From assembly GCA_963556195.1 (NCBI GenBank), contig OY744535.1, positions 89,487,949 through 89,551,948 on the forward strand: a DNA stretch of 64,000 bases. The letters are read 5' to 3'. The translations under genes and the position numbers were made by a program. Numbering within the stretch: position 1 is the stretch's first letter; the number at the start of each line of letters is the position of its first letter. This document shows, in pieces, positions 1 through 10,138 of the stretch. The notes under the pieces were generated by a model. That model saw only the letters and a list, made by a program, of their open reading frames with translations, was not told the origin of the DNA and did not search any database. This stretch comes from Sepiola atlantica (lineage: Eukaryota > Mollusca > Cephalopoda > Sepiida > Sepiolidae).

Positions 1-760
1 AATGTGAACAACTCCTCTCACAATGATGTCACTTCCGGAAGGATGAGTCAGCAATTAATTCTTCCAAAATGATCATCTATTTAGTAATGGTCGGGATATG
101 TATTGCTTAACTTTAATTTACAACAAAACACGTTGTCTTAACAACGTAATGAAAATAAAGTATGATAATGTGAAAAATTCCTCTCACAATGACGTCACTT
201 GCGGAAGGACGAGTCAGCAATGAATTCTTCCAAAATGGTCACCCATTTAGTAATGCCCGGGATATATATTGCTTAACTTCAATTTACAACAAAACACGTT
301 GTCTTAACAACGTAATGAAAATAAAGAATAATAATGTGAAAAAAGTCCTCTCACAATGATGTCACTTCCGGAAGGACCGGTAGGATGAGTCAGCAACTTA
401 TTTTTCCAAAATAGTCACACATTTACTAATGGCTAGGATATGCCTTGCTTAACTTCAATTTACAAAAATCCTCTCACAATGACGTCACTTACGAAAGGAC
501 AAGTCAGCAATTAATTCTTCCAAAATGGTCACAATTTAGTAATGGCCGGGATATGCATTGCTTAACTTTAATTTACAACAAAACACGTTGTCTTATGAAA
601 ATAAAGAATTATAATGTGAATTTTTTTTTTCCAAAATGGCGTCACTTCCAAAAGGATGACTGTGCAATTTTAATAATACTAGCCATTCAAAGTGTGGTTA
701 AAAAAACACGCTGGTTTCTTAATGAAATGTGTTTAATTAATTGTATAAATAATTGTTATT
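1..760. repeat. Tandem repeat, about 166-bp unit, five degenerate copies
   Basis: Copies begin near 1 (possibly cut by the window edge), 167, 333, 464 and 613. Each has the landmarks 'cctctcacaatga(c/t)gtcac', 'ccggaaggacgagtcagcaa' and 'acaaaacacgttgtctta' in the same order. The first two units are 166 bp; the third lacks its end and the fifth is strongly diverged. An ORF inside is a by-product of the repeat. It is satellite-like or the internal repeat of an unrecognised element. Confidence 0.85.
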
Positions 761-1159
761 AATATCACCTTATCGGAACATATTTTAAATACATATGTAA
801 ATTTGATAATAGCAGTTATAAATGTATATTTGTAAATACGAATTTAATTGAAGTTGAAAAATAATTAATTATGTAAATGGCAAAACCCGTCTAGTGTCTA
901 GTGTCTGAGCGACTTTTTGTACAGTATATAAGGAAGTTGAAAAAAGTATTAGTTTAAGTAAGATTCTTGACACGTTTTCTGTTCTAATCGCAGTCTCGTC
1001 TTGAAATTTATTTCTACTTCATTTATATGTTTACGGCGGTGTTTGTAGTACTATATATAGAAGCTGGCAGACTAAGTAAATAGTAATATTACTCTGATGG
1101 AGTTTCGGCTTCAGCTTGACAGAATGACAGAGGAACAACAGACAGATACATAATTTCTA
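761..1159. other. Unannotated AT-rich stretch
   Basis: I see no gene or clear repeat here apart from a short direct duplication ('gtctagt' twice near 890-905). Confidence 0.6.
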
Positions 1160-1202
1160 TTATATATATATATGTGTATATATATACATATATATATATA
1201 TT

Positions 1203-1235
<33 letters not shown>

Positions 1236-1242
1236 ATATGTT
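1160..1242. repeat. (TA)n microsatellite, interrupted
   Basis: Alternating TA with a few G and T interruptions. Confidence 0.95.
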
Positions 1243-1733
1243 TACATACGTAAAAGGAATCAATTGGTACGTGTTCCTGGCTATCAAGCGTCATCAGAAG
1301 GGCTTACCTGTGCAAAGATTTAACAGTCGATATTACTGTCTGAAGTCTGGCGGTTTACCACCCTATTTCCACGCCTATAATTGAAAGTTGTGCTATTGAA
1401 GCAAATGGATTACAACTTACAAAACCTGGTGGTTAGTCCGCGTCGTTATCCAGTTACTCGCATCACATTCTGATGTTATTTTGACTTCCTATAAAATTAC
1501 TATTTGTTTTCTAATAGAAATCACTTTATAAACTATAAATCCTAAATAACATCAAGAAATAAAGAATAACGCTGTGTTATAAACACAAACATTGTCAAAT
1601 AGCTTGTTTTTAACGAAATGAACAATAAATTTAAATATGCACACAAAGTTTAGTCACATCTAGAAATGTAATATTTCGCACATGCTTAATATTCATTTTT
1701 ACATGTCTCCTCTTCATAAGCTATATTGTGCTT

Positions 1734-1735
<2 letters not shown>
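1243..1735. other. Unannotated AT-rich stretch
   Basis: No coding similarity or repeat structure recognised. The short frame over 1255-1380 is not supported by any motif. Confidence 0.5.
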
Positions 1736-1784
<49 letters not shown>

Positions 1785-1817
1785 GAGATAGATTGATAGA
1801 TAGATAGATGGATAGAT
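1736..1817. repeat. (TA)n followed by (GATA)n-like array
   Basis: Pure TA to about 1782, then 'gatagattgatagatagata' type tetranucleotide repeat. Confidence 0.95.
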
Positions 1818-1949
1818 TTTTTACTTTACTTCAATCGAAGTTCTAATAACTGAAACTTGATTTCTATAAGATATACATAGGTATTCGAACATTGCATTAC
1901 AGTTCTTCACGTCTAAAACTTTGAGTAACTAAAGAACAGTAATTTTATA

Positions 1950-2570
1950 GTGGTGTCTTTGTATTACCGGAGTCCAGGACAATAATTCATCTAGTTTGGT
2001 AAAGTATCCAGTCAATGGTTTTACTAAAGGCAGCATTACTTGTAGAAGGTGCACCCTTTGTCGTATAAAGTAGTGTGGGCTAGCCATAGAGAAGGGATTA
2101 TATCTAAGCTTCGAATACTATGTTATTTTTATCAGGGTTTACTTGTAGGGAAAATTATTCTCATGCCAGGTTGTCCTACAACCCCCTGTACAGAGAGACC
2201 GAACGCACTCGACGACAGTAGGCATTAACATTATCTAGATTGAATTTTGTTTCCATTGTATATTAGTGGAAGTTCTCAGAAAGCATGGGCTCCCTTTTCT
2301 GGATCTAATATTGGATGTCTATATGAGATAATTCCATTAACGTTATCCTTTACCTGTCACGTTGAGCTAGTAAAGAAGTGCAAAAATACTTTTTGCTCTC
2401 TACAATTGACCAGTTAACTATGTTATAGTATATATTTCTTGTGCTCTATTGGCCTTACCGGTGCAGGAAAAGAATTCATATAGTCTAGTGGAGTAGTCAG
2501 TTAGGTGCTCTTGCTTGAGCTAACATTACTTTGAAAAAGTGCATCATTACCAATATGATCCCGATGTATG
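1950..2570. repeat. Interspersed repeat family R1, degenerate copy or dimer
   Basis: The stretch shares ordered blocks with 19030-19310, 22640-22810 and 56060-56340. The blocks are 'cttcgaatactatgttattt', then a 'caggttgtcctacaacccc' type block and 'cagagagaccgaa' followed by 'ctcgacgacag'. The part from about 2440 resembles the start of the 56060 copy ('ggtgcaggaaaagaattcat', 'gtctagtggagta'). No coding motif is seen, so it is a non-coding mobile or SINE-like family of unknown class. Confidence 0.6.
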
Positions 2571-2595
2571 ACGGTTTGAAGTGCATCTTATCAAA

Positions 2596-3051
2596 GATAA
2601 AAAATATTTTTTTATAAAATATTAAGAAACCTTCACAACGGAGATTACTGTTTTAAAAAATAAATTATTTATTTATCTTAAAAACATTTTTTTTTTAACT
2701 TGAGCACTTTCGGTAAAAATATCACCTTTATCTTTGCCATTTCGCCAACGCTTCTAATGTGTGAATTTTCAAATAACTTTCCACGTACCACGTGATACAC
2801 ACGACTTATAAACATTTCGTCCATAACATCGAGACGAATTCATCCTTACTGCTTGTCTCAGTCGGAAGGGGGAAAGAAAAATGAAGAAAAAGAGGAAAAA
2901 ATATGCTTATTCTTCTGAAGATGGTGATATTATTACCGAAAGCGCTCAAGTTAAAAAAAAAATGTTTTTAATATAAATAAATAATTTATTTTTAAAAACC
3001 ATAATCGGCGTTGTGAAGGTTTTCTAAAAAATATTCAAAAATATTCTTTAT

Positions 3052-3053
<2 letters not shown>
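2596..3053. mobile_element. Foldback (long inverted repeat) element, about 458 bp
   Basis: The left arm (about 2596-2737) and right arm (about 2910-3053) are inverted copies of about 140 bp. Matching landmarks are 'gaaaccttcacaac' versus 'gttgtgaaggttttc' and 'cttgagcactttcggtaaa' versus 'taccgaaagcgctcaag'. The arms are diverged by several substitutions and small indels, as expected for an old non-autonomous DNA element. The loop holds no coding motif. The right edge abuts a TA array. Confidence 0.8.
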
Positions 3054-3134
<81 letters not shown>

Positions 3135-3244
3135 TATGTGGGTGTATTAAAGCAGAGTGTTTTAATTAAAGAAAACATTGTTAAAAATAACCGAATTATC
3201 CGCTTAATTATACCTTTTTTACAGGTTTGCTAATAACCTTTATA

Positions 3245-3303
<59 letters not shown>
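3054..3303. repeat. Two (TA)n microsatellites
   Basis: TA arrays lie at 3054-3135 and 3241-3303, separated by about 100 bp of unique AT-rich sequence. Confidence 0.95.
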
Positions 3304-3306
<3 letters not shown>

Positions 3307-3534
3307 AAGAGAAAGAACAAAATAAAAGAGAGGGAGAGAGAGGGACAGGAAATCAAAGTGAGAATTAGAAGAAATTATTCTATCGTTATTTATTATTGTA
3401 ATAGTTAAGAATGTTACAACATTGCAGTTCAAACAAAACGAAAACAATGTATATAGATTCTTTTCGTTTTATTTTAACTGTAATGATGTAAAATGTTCAA
3501 CACATTAAAATAAAACATAACTATGTCGACATTT
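3304..3534. other. Unannotated stretch with purine tract
   Basis: An A/G-rich tract (about 3306-3370) is followed by AT-rich sequence. No feature recognised. Confidence 0.5.
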
Positions 3535-3645
3535 GAGGTTGAAACATGACTGGTGTTTAGGGGTTCGAGTCCGGCAACAGGTATGAATAACCATCCCGAC
3601 ACTGACGATTCTTGAAAGGATTAAATGCATACGTACGTAAATAAA
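3535..3645 (+). mobile_element. tRNA-derived SINE fragment
   Basis: The block contains 'ggttcgagtcc' (near 3560), an exact match to the RNA polymerase III B-box consensus GGTTCGANTCC. It is followed by a short body and the tail 'ggattaaatgcatacgtacg' then 'aaataaaac', typical of a SINE 3' end. The A-box half is not convincing, so the head is probably truncated or decayed. A spacing or alignment check against cephalopod SINEs would settle this. Confidence 0.5.
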
Positions 3646-3649
3646 ACAA

Positions 3650-4128
3650 ATATAGGGCGGCGCCACACTATACAGTGAAGGAATACACCTTCATACGCAT
3701 GTGTGAATTTTATCACAACCTCTTTCATTCGCGGAGTGAGATGCTACACAATGTGTACGTCAGATTAACGATTCTGTTGAGATGACTGCAGTTCGGGCAA
3801 AATACCAGATATGTGGACAGCGAAAAACTGGCATCCAACATTTCTTGACCAAACATGGAATTCCAGTCTTTCGCCAACCTCCGTACTTTTCAGACGTAGT
3901 TCATTGGGACTTCTGGTGGTTTCGAAAATTGAATACGCCACTGAATGATTGCTGTTTTGAGACTAAAGAAGAAATAATACAGAGATGATCACCAGAGCTG
4001 TTTCCGGCAGTGAATGGATCGGTAGGCTAAGTCTGTGAAAGCTAAAGGGAACTACTTTGAATGGTATTAGGTCTAAACCCCGTCAGGTATTTGAAATATT
4101 TTTCTTGTCTATAGTTGTATAAATGTGA
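3650..4128 (+). pseudogene. mariner transposase remnant (internally deleted)
   Basis: A short frame (3782-3988) carries mariner transposase C-terminal motifs: 'TKHGIPVFRQPPYF', 'WDFWWFRKLNTPL' and 'CFETKEEI'. This is the region around the third catalytic aspartate of the Tc1/mariner DDD triad. Upstream 3650-3770 matches the 5' part of the mariner at 60605 ('gaataaaccttcatgcgcat' type block). The N-terminal and central transposase is missing by internal deletion. The 3' part ends in 'gtgagacagaccccgta', the likely terminal inverted repeat, against a TA array. Non-functional. Confidence 0.85.
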
Positions 4129-4138
4129 GACAGACCCC

Positions 4139-4139
4139 G

Positions 4140-4196
<57 letters not shown>

Positions 4197-4245
4197 GAGG
4201 CCTGTCTCAAATTTATATATATATATATATCTATATATATATATA

Positions 4246-4319
<74 letters not shown>
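4139..4319. repeat. (TA)n arrays flanking a solo inverted mariner-type terminus
   Basis: TA arrays at 4139-4193 and 4214-4319 are split by 'acgaggcctgtctcaaa'. That segment is a near-perfect inverted match to the terminus 'gtgagacagaccccgt' at 4121-4139. Confidence 0.85.
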
Positions 4320-4320
<1 letters not shown>

Positions 4321-5040
4321 TTAATTAATTAAGTTCAAATATTAACAAAATGAACAAAACCCATACTTTTCAAACGTGCTCAATATATATTAGAGCTTTT
4401 TATATAAAAATAAACATAGTTTGAGTATCCGACAATTGTTTCAGAACCTCTTCGGCTTCGGCTCAGGGGTATACTGATGAACAAAGATTCGATCCACCAA
4501 TACAGAAAAAAACAAAACAAAAGACAAAAAACAAACAGACAAATTACATTTAACATTTGTTCAGACCAGAAACCCCTTTACGCAAGATGACATCTTGACA
4601 CCTACCTATCGCCGCTTAAGAAACTCGGTCAGCTCAAACTATAAGCAGGACTGGCTAGAATCGGCGCGTCTCCAATTCCTTAACTATATGCACACAAACC
4701 CAGATATATCCACTCACACACATACACACACCTACGCTTTACACACACACTCATACACTCATATACACACAGCTATATACGTATATAAATTTAAAGCATA
4801 TATATATACATATATATATATCTATATGTTGCGTTATGTTTTAAGGGGTTTGAATCTTATTCTATCTTTGTTATTATTAATCATTATCTTAATAAGCTGC
4901 CAAATAGAGTGTTATATAGATTAAGACAATCGTTATTTATGAATTAATTTTACATTTTAATAAATATGAATCACCAGGGAACTAAGTTGATCCAACAATA
5001 ATATTATCCCCTTAATTATTTGAGAATTCGAAACTAAGTT
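4320..5040. mobile_element. Repeat family R2, copy 1 (terminal inverted repeat at left)
   Basis: The copy begins with 'taattaattaagttcaaat', the inverted counterpart of the right end of the copy at 19410-20545. It then shares 'gagtatccgacaattgtttc' and following blocks with that copy in direct orientation. The middle is a CA/TA-rich simple-sequence region (about 4710-4830). The right terminus is not recognisable in this copy. No coding capacity; a non-autonomous element of unknown class. Confidence 0.65.
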
Positions 5041-5849
5041 TTTAATATCTACTAGTTATTATTTTTATCTAGTTCTTTATGGTAATCTACTTAATACTTT
5101 ATTAGTTGTAATGATTTTGCGTTATTTTATAAAGAAATTGAATTTTAATTTTTATTTTAGATTAATCATATTCTCTCTTTGAAGTGATCTTAAATCCCAT
5201 GTCCATCTATATTGACGTTTAACGGATTAATTAACGGACGTTTAACTCGGATTAATTTAACTTCACTACGTTTATCATTATGTTAACACTTCAACAAACA
5301 ACTTCTTTCAACATAGAGTCTAAACCTTGTAACTTATTAATTTATAGATATCCTGGTTACAAATAGTTATCCCATCATCTAGAGTTATGGCAATACGACC
5401 AGTTGTATAACCTATTAAGTATAATAATAACCTACTAAAATAATCTGAAAACTACATTTATAATACTAACATTAATATCTATACATGTCCTAACATTAAA
5501 TTAATTGTGGTTTTTATTAATTTATCTTCATATCTTTTAAAAAGCTATAAAGATTTTTAAAAAATAAAAAAATAAAATATATATATATATATAAACAAAA
5601 AAAGGAATATTATGAAAATAAAATAAATGAATTAAAAAAATGCTATTATTATTATTATTTACATATTTAAGATTTCTACATCAAGTGATCCTATTAACTA
5701 GTTAGTTTATTAAATCCTTCCAATCATTGTAAATTATGGTGCATTAATTACGCGATCCTTTATGATTAGTAATAATTTAATGTTATGTTCAAAGAGATAG
5801 TTATTTTAATTTTTAATCTTTATTTTTAAAAATGTGTAAGTTATGTTTA
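5041..5849. other. Unannotated AT-rich stretch
   Basis: It contains a local duplication around 5215-5265 ('acgtttaac' and 'cggattaatt' twice) and a short TA run at 5575-5594. The part next to 5850 may include untranslated sequence of the PLE that follows. Confidence 0.5.
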
Positions 5850-7030
5850 CATCGTTCTCACAATACTGATCTAAGTTGCACCTTTTGAAGTGCCTGCAGT
5901 TGTAACTTACCTCGTCCCTCTGGTTTAGTACATAATTATTATTGGGAAACAAAATGATAGTCAGTTTTTCATATCAACACAAAAACAGGTTGGGTTGCTT
6001 AGTGTAGGTATTGGTGCCTTATTCAAAATCTTCTATTTCACTACAAGAACTATGTTATTTCGTTTTAGGGATAAAATATATCTGGATAATGGAGTGCTCT
6101 TTCTATCAGTATATATGTTGTTAAATGAGCATTTATGGTGTATTTCCTTATACTTGAAATCAGTACTAGTACCCCCTATGTAGAATCTCTTCAAATTAGG
6201 ATCATTCTCTGGGAAAACTGTGCTCAGATATACTACAATTTTTATTACAAATTTTTCTTGTAACGGGCACTCACTTTTATTTCTACAATTGCATTCATCA
6301 TCCTGTATGCTACTAACGTTGTTCGTATCATTTTCCTTTAGTATTTGTCTATTGTGACCATGATTATTTTTCCAGATTATTAGTGCAACTATACTCAGTT
6401 TAATTGTGTTTTTGTTAAAGATTAATGCAGTGGATTATTATTTGGGGAATGCTTATTTTACAAGTTAAGGAACATATGCCCAATCTTTGATGTAACTAGT
6501 TGGTTAAATGGGGGTGCATACCAAATAATGTTTCGTTTTCTGTTTGTCCTACTTTTATTTATATTGATATTATCTGTATATTCGATAGTCGTCTTAATAT
6601 AACCACTATTACTCAGAGCATTATTGTAAGCACTACTATTGTTATTGAAAATGTCATCATTAGAATAATTATTGCTAATTATATGTCCTATTGATAACCG
6701 GATGTGTTTAATAACGCTTGGTGAATAGTTTGATTTACGTATATAGGATCATAATTATTCTTCATATATGGTTTGTATACTCATTGGTTAAGATTAAGGG
6801 TTATATCTAAAAAGTTTGTAATGTTGATACCTCTCGTTATTTAAACTTTTATTCCTAACTCTTTCATAGTTCTGAAGATAAATTTCTTAGTTATTTCAAC
6901 TTTAAGGCCATTAAACATGTTTAACAACTGCCAAACTATCGTCCCTTTATAATCCTATATTCCTAACACTAAACCTTCCTGTCTCAATAATCTTGTTTAA
7001 TATGAATAATCCTACCAGGTCAGACATTTC
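5850..7030 (-). pseudogene. Penelope-like element: C-terminal reverse transcriptase and GIY-YIG endonuclease, decayed
   Basis: Translating the minus strand from about 7025 downward across changing frames gives PLE reverse transcriptase landmarks: 'MSDLVGLFILNKI', a catalytic 'RDDSLAVVKHV' (about 6945-6920, after a stop), 'TNFLDITLNLN' and 'RKRNIIWYAPPFNQLV'. Next come the cysteine-rich linker 'CNCRNKSECPL' (about 6285) and a GIY-YIG endonuclease with 'RFYIGGTSTDFKYKE' near 6185-6140, then 'KSTPLSRYILSLKRN'. PLEs retrotranspose by target-primed synthesis using this fused RT and GIY-YIG nuclease. Here stops and frameshifts are frequent and the N-terminal RT is missing, so it is dead. It lies immediately 5' (plus coordinates) of the hammerhead repeat family 1. 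The family call is secure; the clade is not determined. Confidence 0.92.
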
Positions 7031-7069
7031 AGCCGAATCTAATCATCCATTGAAACATAAAATGAATCA

Positions 7070-7113
<44 letters not shown>

Positions 7114-7142
7114 ATGTGTGTGTGTGTGTGTGGGTGTGTGTG
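7070..7142. repeat. (TA)n-(GT)n compound microsatellite
   Basis: Pure TA to about 7108, then GT-rich to 7142. Confidence 0.95.
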
Positions 7143-7179
7143 TATATAATATTTATAAATACATATTAAGTTATTAATA

Positions 7180-7225
7180 CCTACACACGCTAGCGTTTCA
7201 AGCTTATTGCTTTCATCAGTGCAAG
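7180..7225 (-). ncRNA. Type I hammerhead ribozyme motif, family 1, copy A
   Basis: Read on the minus strand: helix I strand CTTGCA; core CTGATGA; helix II AAGC-AATAA-GCTT (four perfect pairs); core GAAA, whose last A opens helix III; helix III ACGC-TA-GCGT (four perfect pairs); then one base and the return strand of helix I, TGTAGG. Helix I pairs with G-U wobbles. The base at the cleavage position is G, whereas hammerheads need A, C or U there. Other copies have U or C. So the fold is intact but this copy is probably cleavage-impaired. Confidence 0.85.
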
Positions 7226-7497
7226 AAAGTAACATTTTCAGACGGTTGAGAGCACGAACCCGGTTATCAGAGTTAGCCTAAAATATGTAAGCAGTCGCCA
7301 TATCCACTCGACCAACGGAAACTGTCACGTAATTCAGGGAAATTAAGATCTACATGTACCTAGAAGCCACCACAGATGGAAGACAAGTCAAGAGGGTTCT
7401 ACGAACGTATTCGGAACTTTGCATTAGAGTGTTTGATATCCCAATTTCTTAAAAGAGCGTAGTATTATATTTATAAATAAATATTAAATTATAAATA

Positions 7498-7543
7498 CCT
7501 ACAAATGCTATCCTTTCAAGCTTATTTCTCTCATCAGTGCAGG
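7498..7543 (-). ncRNA. Hammerhead ribozyme motif, family 1, copy B (decayed helices)
   Basis: On the minus strand: CCTGCA, CTGATGA, a helix II region GAGA..GCTT with one lost pair, GAAA, a helix III region with two lost pairs, U at the cleavage position, then TGTAGG. Both core boxes and helix I (CCTGCA/TGTAGG) are intact. Helices II and III are damaged. Confidence 0.75.
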
Positions 7544-7573
7544 AAAGTAACAATTATATATATATATATATAT

Positions 7574-8079
7574 ATATTTATTTATTCTGGTACAGAAAAA
7601 TTAGTACAACATTCGTACCGTCGGTTTCAAGCACGGAAGGTCTTACCCATCCGGCTCTCTTCAGCTTCTGTTGTCATCTGTTTTGGAAATGTGAGGTCAC
7701 ATGACACTCTTGTTGGGACGCGTTATTTGCTCAGTGTGTTGTGTGTGTTTGTTTAAATTTGAATTTAGTGTCATAAGACCGTTGAGATTTAAAACACGGG
7801 AGAAGAAAGAGAATTCAAGATTAAAGGGAATAAAAAGGGGAATAAAAATAAATTTATTCTCTATATATATATATATATTTTTTAACCCACTTTTTATACT
7901 CTTTTTCTCTTTTTCTTCTTTTTTTATATTTCTTTATTTTTTTATTTTTTTATTTTTTTTATTTTTTTATTTTTTTATTTTTTTATTTTTTTATTTTTTT
8001 ATTTTTTTATTTTTTTATTATTTTTTTATTCCTTTATTCTTAGTATTAAAATGTTTTTATATATATATATGTTTTTTTA

Positions 8080-8121
<42 letters not shown>

Positions 8122-8430
8122 TTCATATATATATTTTTTTATTTTTTACCCCCCTTTTTTATTCCCCTTTTTATTCCCTTTAATCTTGAATTCTCTTTCT
8201 TCTCCCGTGTTTTAAATCTCAACGGTCTTATGACACTAAATTCAAATTTAAACAAACACACACAACACACTGAGCAAATAACGCGTCCCAACAAGAGTGT
8301 CATGTGACCTCACATTTCCAAAACAGATGACAACAGAAGCTGAAGAGAGCCGGATGGGTAAGACCTTCCGTGCTTGAAACCGACGGTACGAATGTTGTAC
8401 TAATTTTTCTGTACCAGAATAAATAAATAT
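7574..8430. repeat. Apparently perfect 275-bp inverted repeat with a 307-bp T-rich spacer
   Basis: The arms are 7574-7848 and 8156-8430. By eye I find no mismatch or indel over 275 bp; for example 'ggtcttacccatccggctct' is mirrored by 'agagccggatgggtaagacc'. The spacer is low complexity, largely T runs punctuated by A with two TA arrays. A frame spanning 7701-8183 (F, I and Y rich) is an artefact of this composition. The arm contains AATAAA and could derive from an LTR or a foldback transposon; no coding motif is present. Confidence 0.95.
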
Positions 8431-8504
8431 TATGCTCTTAATTTTTAACTTTGATTCTTAATTAATCGAGCACTCTGCTGGGATTTTTCCCACCATTCTA
8501 CAAA

Positions 8505-8546
<42 letters not shown>

Positions 8547-9348
8547 ATTTCTCATGAATTGATAAATAATTATTTTAAAAGAATAGATAAGGTAAAACAA
8601 TTATTATTTTATATTATTATTGTTATTATTATTATCATGTGTGTCTTTATTATTTTATTTTTATTTTTATTATTTCCATTATTGGTAGCAATATAATAGA
8701 AATAGGGTGAGGGATAATAATTATTATTAGTCGTAGTAGTAGTATTAGTACTATTTACTTATAATAATCACTAAATCGGAGTTCTATCCTGATTATAATG
8801 TCAACTAAAGTTATCTATTAATGAAAATAAGAGAAAAATAAAAGTAACTTAAACGGCTTCCAACATTTGACACCCTATTTTACCCAAAAAAGAGAGACAG
8901 CCTCTGCTCTTCCGCTTTCATGTCTGTCGACCCACCTCCTTCCTCCGCCACCACCCATTTTATTCAAACGTTAAAAATCGGCATAGAAACAACTCTACTA
9001 CTACCTTTTAACTTACAATTTGGCACCCAGCAAATATCGCTATTCCCTGTCTGAAATTTCGATCTGAAATCTTGAAAATATACTATAAATAGATTAACTT
9101 TTCAAACCTTTATAAGAGTGTTTTTTTTAATTGTTTTAAATTTTACTATGTGACCTCCCGGATTTGAATTCGTCTTTTTCTTTTTTCTTTCTTTTCCAAT
9201 CTTCCCCAATATGTACATCTGAGTGAGAGATCATACTTTTGTTCCGCCTTATGAGATCTTATGAGTTTCTTATAACTATTGTTCAATAACAGCGACAATC
9301 AGTGTAGAATTGTGTACATATTTGTATACATAAAAATAATTATATATA
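8431..9348. other. Unannotated stretch with TA array and trinucleotide-like runs
   Basis: TA array at 8508-8542, then ATT/ATA-rich imperfect trinucleotide sequence (8600-8770). The pyrimidine-rich part around 8900-8960 shows no reading frame of note. Confidence 0.5.
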
Positions 9349-9350
9349 TA

Positions 9351-9726
9351 CAGGGTGGGCAAAAATAAGGGTCCTATTTTTAAAAATTCATAACTTTTTT
9401 ATTTATTGATTTTTTTTTTTTTTTAGAATAAGTAAAGGACCCCTTCCGAAGCAAGCATGAGCCGTATTAGGCCTAAGGAACGTACCCTCATTTAGAAAAC
9501 ATTATTTTTGCTTAAAAAACTCAAAACAGTGTAAAAAACAATACTTTAGTTTTTGTAAGTTTTAAGAAGTGTTTTTCGGCTAAAATTTGTTTTGTTTATT
9601 TCAAAAAATCTCGGAAGGGTCAGTCTACACACACATAAAGTTTGGTGAGTTTAACTTTTATTTTGTGGAAGTTATTCAAATTCAAGTTATTCAAATTTAA
9701 AGATAGGATCCTTATTTTTGCCCACC

Positions 9727-9729
<3 letters not shown>
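9351..9729. mobile_element. MITE, 379 bp, with terminal inverted repeats and TA target duplication
   Basis: The left end 'cagggtgggcaaaaataagg' (9351-9370) is mirrored exactly by the right end 'ccttatttttgcccaccctg' (9710-9729). The match continues inward imperfectly ('tcctatttttaaa' versus 'tttaaagatagga'). The element is flanked by TA on both sides, as for Tc1/mariner-superfamily insertions. The interior has no coding motif, so it is non-autonomous and relies on a transposase elsewhere. Confidence 0.92.

Positions 9730-9800
<71 letters not shown>
9730..9800. repeat. (TA)n microsatellite
   Basis: A pure TA array directly abutting the MITE end, followed by a GA-rich tract. Confidence 0.95.
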
Positions 9801-9802
<2 letters not shown>

Positions 9803-10138
9803 AGAGAGAAAAAAGAGAGGAAATAGATAGAGATAGGGTTACGAGCTTAACGATTTCTTACTTTTAAAATAGTTGTTTTCATTTTATTTTGGTCTCATTT
9901 TGCACTGTAAGTCGGATAATTTAACAGTATTTTTGTCAATAACTTTATCATAGTTGTGTTTATTTTTAAAAGAATATTATATCACAAGAACAATTTTCGT
10001 GATCTTTGTACACTAAGGAGGACGAAGATTACACGATGTTATAGTGCTTTTAATATTTATTGTACATACTATGTCAGTATTTAATGTGGCACCTCGGTGA
10101 TAACTGTACATGTTCATATGTGCGTGTTGGTTATTCGA
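9801..10138. other. Unannotated AT-rich stretch
   Basis: Nothing recognised. Confidence 0.5.

Larger units (their letters stand above)
7143..7556 (-). mobile_element. Retrozyme-like tandem repeat, family 1 (318-bp unit)
   Basis: Two tandem partial units on the minus strand repeat the block containing the hammerhead motifs at 7180-7225 and 7498-7543, exactly 318 bp apart. Between them lies one full unit with 'cgaccaacggaaactgtcac' (7308-7327), which recurs in the other orientation at about 59725-59745. The unit has no coding capacity. Tandem units of a few hundred bp, each with a type I hammerhead, are the hallmark of metazoan retrozymes. Class assignment is inference from structure. The element is bounded by TA arrays on both sides. 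Confidence 0.75.

Noticed and set aside
1275..1300. CTGATGACGC on the minus strand
   Set aside because: No GAAA box or pairing follows.
3598..3625. CTGACGA followed by GAAA in the SINE tail
   Set aside because: No helix II between the boxes and no helix III or I; coincidental match to hammerhead core words.
4125..4328. Y/I-rich reading frames over TA arrays here and at many other places (for example 19943-20287, 34239-34546, 54168-54551)
   Set aside because: They are translations of (TA)n and (CA)n microsatellites with no other content.
7701..8183. 160-residue frame rich in F, I and Y
   Set aside because: It spans one palindrome arm and the T-rich spacer; composition-driven, no motif.
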